Source of the DNA: CAZGQY01 sp964528035
Lineage (GTDB): Bacteria; Pseudomonadota; Gammaproteobacteria; Methylococcales; UBA1147
DNA length: 7,087 bases
Assembly: GCA_964528035.1 (NCBI GenBank)
Contig: CAZGQY010000201.1
Location: 1-7,087, forward strand
Direction of reading: 5' to 3'
Position numbers and translations under genes: made by a program. Below the pieces are notes generated by a model. The model made no database searches, had not been told where the DNA came from, and was given only the letters and a program-made list of their open reading frames with translations. Below, one piece after another: positions 5,279 to 7,087 of this stretch (positions within the stretch are counted from its first letter, which is position 1; each line of letters begins with the position of its first letter).

Positions 5279-6286
5279 ATGTCAACAGACTTACTTTCGC
5301 AAGATGAGATTGATGCGTTATTGCATGGTGTCGATGATGGCGCAATAGAAACAGACGAGGAGGAAGAACTGCCGAGTGGAGAGGCCACTCAGTATGATTT
5401 TACCAGCCAGGATCGAATCATTCGTGGACGAATGCCGACTCTGGAAATGATCAATGAACGCTTTGTCAGGTACTTCAGAATTAGCCTGTTTAACTTTTTA
5501 CGCAGATCAGCAGAAATTGCTTTGGCTGGTATTCAGGTAATTAAGTTCTCAGAATATATTCACAGTTTATTTGTACCCACGAATCTTAATATTGTCCGTT
5601 TTAAGCCTCTACGCGGCAAAGCTCTGTTTGTCCTGGATCCAACCCTGGTGTTTACAGCAGTTGACAACTTTTTCGGCGGTAGCGGCAAATTTCATAACAA
5701 GATTGAAGGTCGTGAATTCACGCCGACAGAAATGCGGGTTATTCGCTTGTTGCTGGACTTGATTTTTAAGGATTTGGTAGAAGCCTGGGTACCGGTGCTG
5801 GACGTGGATTTCGAATATTTGAGTTCCGAGGTGAATCCCCAGTTCGCGAATATCGTGAGTCCATCTGAGATTGTGGTTGTATCCACCATTCATGTTGAAC
5901 TGGATGGCGGTGGCGGTGACATTCATATTGCTATGCCGTATTCAATGATTGAACCAATAAGAGAATTATTGGATGCAGGATTGCAAAGTGATCGAGGGGA
6001 TTCTGATGATCGATGGCAGAAGACGTTGAAAGCAGAAATTTTGACGACCAATATTGATTTGAAAAGTACTCTTACAGAAAAAGTTCTCAGTGTAAATGAA
6101 ATTCTTGAGCTAAAGGCGGGGGACGTGATCCCGATCGATATGCCTGAAGTCGTTACTCTTGTGACCGAAGATATACCCCTGTTTACGGGCAAAGTAGGGG
6201 TATCTGACGGTAATTATGCGATCCAGGTAACCGAAGAGATTAAATGTGACAGAACTTCTCAAATGCAGCTGAGTTTGTCTGATTGA
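5279..6286 (+). CDS. fliM: flagellar motor switch protein FliM
   Basis: 335-aa C-ring protein that binds CheY-P and, with FliG and FliN, sets rotation direction. Seen: the N-terminal CheY-P-binding peptide LLSQDEIDALLHGV (5-18), an acidic linker (about 20-35), the middle CheC-like domain (about 45-235) with the FliG-contact motif FFGGSGKF (131-138), and the C-terminal SpoA/FliMC domain (about 250-325) that pairs with FliN, containing LKSTLTEKVLSVNEILELKAG-type sequence at 261-281. The start is ATG 2 nt after the fliL stop with little Shine-Dalgarno, pointing to translational coupling to fliL. Length matches E. coli FliM (334). No missing motif was noticed. The gap to fliN (131 bp) is unusually long for this operon. 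Confidence 0.97.
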   Translation: MSTDLLSQDEIDALLHGVDDGAIETDEEEELPSGEATQYDFTSQDRIIRGRMPTLEMINERFVRYFRISLFNFLRRSAEIALAGIQVIKFSEYIHSLFVPTNLNIVRFKPLRGKALFVLDPTLVFTAVDNFFGGSGKFHNKIEGREFTPTEMRVIRLLLDLIFKDLVEAWVPVLDVDFEYLSSEVNPQFANIVSPSEIVVVSTIHVELDGGGGDIHIAMPYSMIEPIRELLDAGLQSDRGDSDDRWQKTLKAEILTTNIDLKSTLTEKVLSVNEILELKAGDVIPIDMPEVVTLVTEDIPLFTGKVGVSDGNYAIQVTEEIKCDRTSQMQLSLSD

Positions 6287-6346
6287 TCCCATCATTTTCG
6301 AATGCAAGCGTGGTCTTAAGTGGATTTGAATAGAGAAAGGTTGCAC

Positions 6347-6421
6347 ATGAAAACACTGCGGCGAGGTGAAGACTCAATAGTTTTGCAAATATACGAACCA
6401 GTTTGGGATGGAATTTTATGA
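6347..6421 (+). CDS. possible 24-aa coupling ORF between fliM and fliN
   Basis: An ATG with GAGAAAGG (6333-6340) 6 nt upstream opens 24 codons. The TGA stop (6419-6421) overlaps the fliN ATG (6418-6420) in the classic ATGA arrangement. The peptide begins MKTLRRGEDS and ends PVWDGIL; it has no recognisable domain and no hydrophobic segment. It lies in the only long gap of an otherwise compact operon. The arrangement suggests that ribosomes finishing this mini-ORF reinitiate at fliN, tuning FliM:FliN stoichiometry, since many more FliN than FliM copies are built into the C-ring. This function is inference; the ORF may instead be fortuitous. Confidence 0.42.
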   Translation: MKTLRRGEDSIVLQIYEPVWDGIL

Positions 6422-6927
6422 GCGAAGACGAACTATCGGAGAATTCTGAGCCTTTGGAAAATGAGGTGCCAGAAGATGAAATATCAGGAACTGAAGTTTC
6501 TGGTGAAGTCAGCGATGAACTTAGCAGTGCATTGGATGACGATTGGGGTGCGGCCTTAAGTGAACAAAGTGCAGATGGCTCCGACGATGAGACCGACGAA
6601 TTGTCCCCAGCGGCATTTCAGAATCTTAGTGCATCGTCAGGCGACACCCAGATAGATAAGAGCGAAGAAGTCAATCTTGATGTGATTCTCGATGTACCGG
6701 TGACGATTTCTATGGAAATAGGTCGTACACGGATCAATATTCGTAATCTGCTTCAATTGAATCAGGGTTCGGTCGTGGAGCTTGACCGTCTGGCGGGTGA
6801 GCCGATGGATGTGTTGGTGAATGGTACCTTAATAGCTCATGGTGAAGTTGTGGTGGTTAATGATAAATTTGGTATTCGCCTCACTGATGTTATTAGTCCT
6901 GCGGAGCGGGTAAAGAAACTTCAATGA
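6418..6927 (+). CDS. fliN: flagellar motor switch protein FliN
   Basis: C-ring component, 169 aa from the ATG chosen here. A TTG five codons upstream (6403) is open in frame, but the ATG is preferred because GGGATGGA lies just before it and it overlaps the stop of the mini-ORF. Seen: a long acidic N-terminus (1-84) including DDDWGAALSEQ (40-50), equivalent to the DLWAEALSEQ of E. coli FliN, and a C-terminal SpoA domain (about 85-160) with LDVPVTISMEIGRTR, LLQLNQGSVVELDRLAGEP, HGEVVVVNDKFGIRLTD and SPAERVKKL, nearly identical to enteric FliN. It is about 30 residues longer than E. coli FliN (137 aa), the extra length being Glu/Ser/Asp-rich sequence before the DDDWG motif. FliN forms the lower C-ring and the FliH docking site for the export apparatus. 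The stop overlaps the fliO start. Confidence 0.95.
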   Translation: MSEDELSENSEPLENEVPEDEISGTEVSGEVSDELSSALDDDWGAALSEQSADGSDDETDELSPAAFQNLSASSGDTQIDKSEEVNLDVILDVPVTISMEIGRTRINIRNLLQLNQGSVVELDRLAGEPMDVLVNGTLIAHGEVVVVNDKFGIRLTDVISPAERVKKLQ

Positions 6928-7087
6928 AGTTGGCAATGCTCGGCCTCAGTTTGGTTTTGATGGTGTGGAATCATCAAGTGTTAGCGGCGGTTGAAAATGT
7001 AGATAAACCTTCGTATGTTGGGGCTTCGTCAACAGATCTGGTTCAGTGGGCTTCCGGACTGGGTATTGTAGTTGTATTAATACTTTG
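6924..7087 (+). CDS. fliO: flagellar biosynthesis protein FliO (5' part)
   Basis: The ATG overlaps the fliN TGA (ATGA), so translation is probably coupled. The first 54 codons are visible before the window ends. They show a signal-peptide-like start (MKLAMLGLSLVLM, possible cleavage around LAA at 21-23), a short polar segment and the beginning of a transmembrane helix (about 46 onward, GLGIVVVLIL). This matches the Pseudomonas-type FliO layout, in which a cleavable signal precedes the single membrane helix. FliO helps assemble the FliP pore of the flagellar type III export gate. Assignment rests on gene order plus layout, because the cytoplasmic part is cut off. Confidence 0.85.
   Translation, partial: MKLAMLGLSLVLMVWNHQVLAAVENVDKPSYVGASSTDLVQWASGLGIVVVLIL

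Noticed and set aside
6403..6417. TTG at 6403 as the fliN start.
   Set aside because: It adds only five residues (MGWNF), is a weak start codon, and the ATG at 6418 has a better-placed ribosome-binding sequence and an ATGA overlap with the upstream mini-ORF.

Overview
The window looks like a moderately AT-rich chromosomal segment of a motile, polarly flagellated type gammaproteobacterium, possibly a marine Oceanospirillales/Cellvibrionales relative. That placement is inferred from three things: a fliL-fliM-fliN-fliO gene order with a sigma-54 (-24/-12) promoter, a full-length BarA/GacS-type tripartite kinase, and protein sequences that align residue for residue with Escherichia/Pseudomonas-type motifs. 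The species cannot be named from the sequence alone.

Left part (1-3707, minus strand). Transcription runs leftward through a GTG-started Crp/Fnr-family regulator (3042-3707), then a 913-residue BarA-like hybrid histidine kinase (202-2943), then apparently the first codons of another gene that leaves the window (1-32). The kinase has every domain of the family: periplasmic sensor, HAMP, HisKA, ATPase, degenerate receiver, true receiver and Hpt.

Middle part (3708-4739). About 1 kb contains no clear conventional gene. It holds a 49-codon ORF for a hydrophobic hairpin miniprotein with a good ribosome-binding site, a possible decayed fragment resembling the C-terminus of GxxExxY/PD-(D/E)XK proteins, several strong inverted repeats, a cluster of TGGCA/TGCCA half-sites, and finally a sigma-54 promoter just upstream of fliL. 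In many relatives fliK sits immediately before fliL; here it does not.

Right part (4740-7087, plus strand). fliL (flagellar stator-associated protein), fliM and fliN (C-ring switch proteins) and the start of fliO (export-gate assembly) form a tight operon. fliL and fliM are 2 nt apart, and fliN and fliO overlap by ATGA. The exception is a 131-bp gap between fliM and fliN. It contains a 24-codon ORF with its own ribosome-binding site whose stop overlaps the fliN start (ATGA), which suggests a translational-coupling mini-ORF.

The two halves may be functionally linked. BarA/GacS (via UvrY/GacA and CsrA/RsmA) and Crp-type regulators commonly influence motility in gammaproteobacteria, but nothing in this sequence proves such control here. 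No mobile element, CRISPR array, tRNA or rRNA was seen. No clearly novel system was found; the most interesting items are the coupling mini-ORF, the 49-aa membrane protein and the Leu substitution at the cAMP-contact position of the Crp-like protein.
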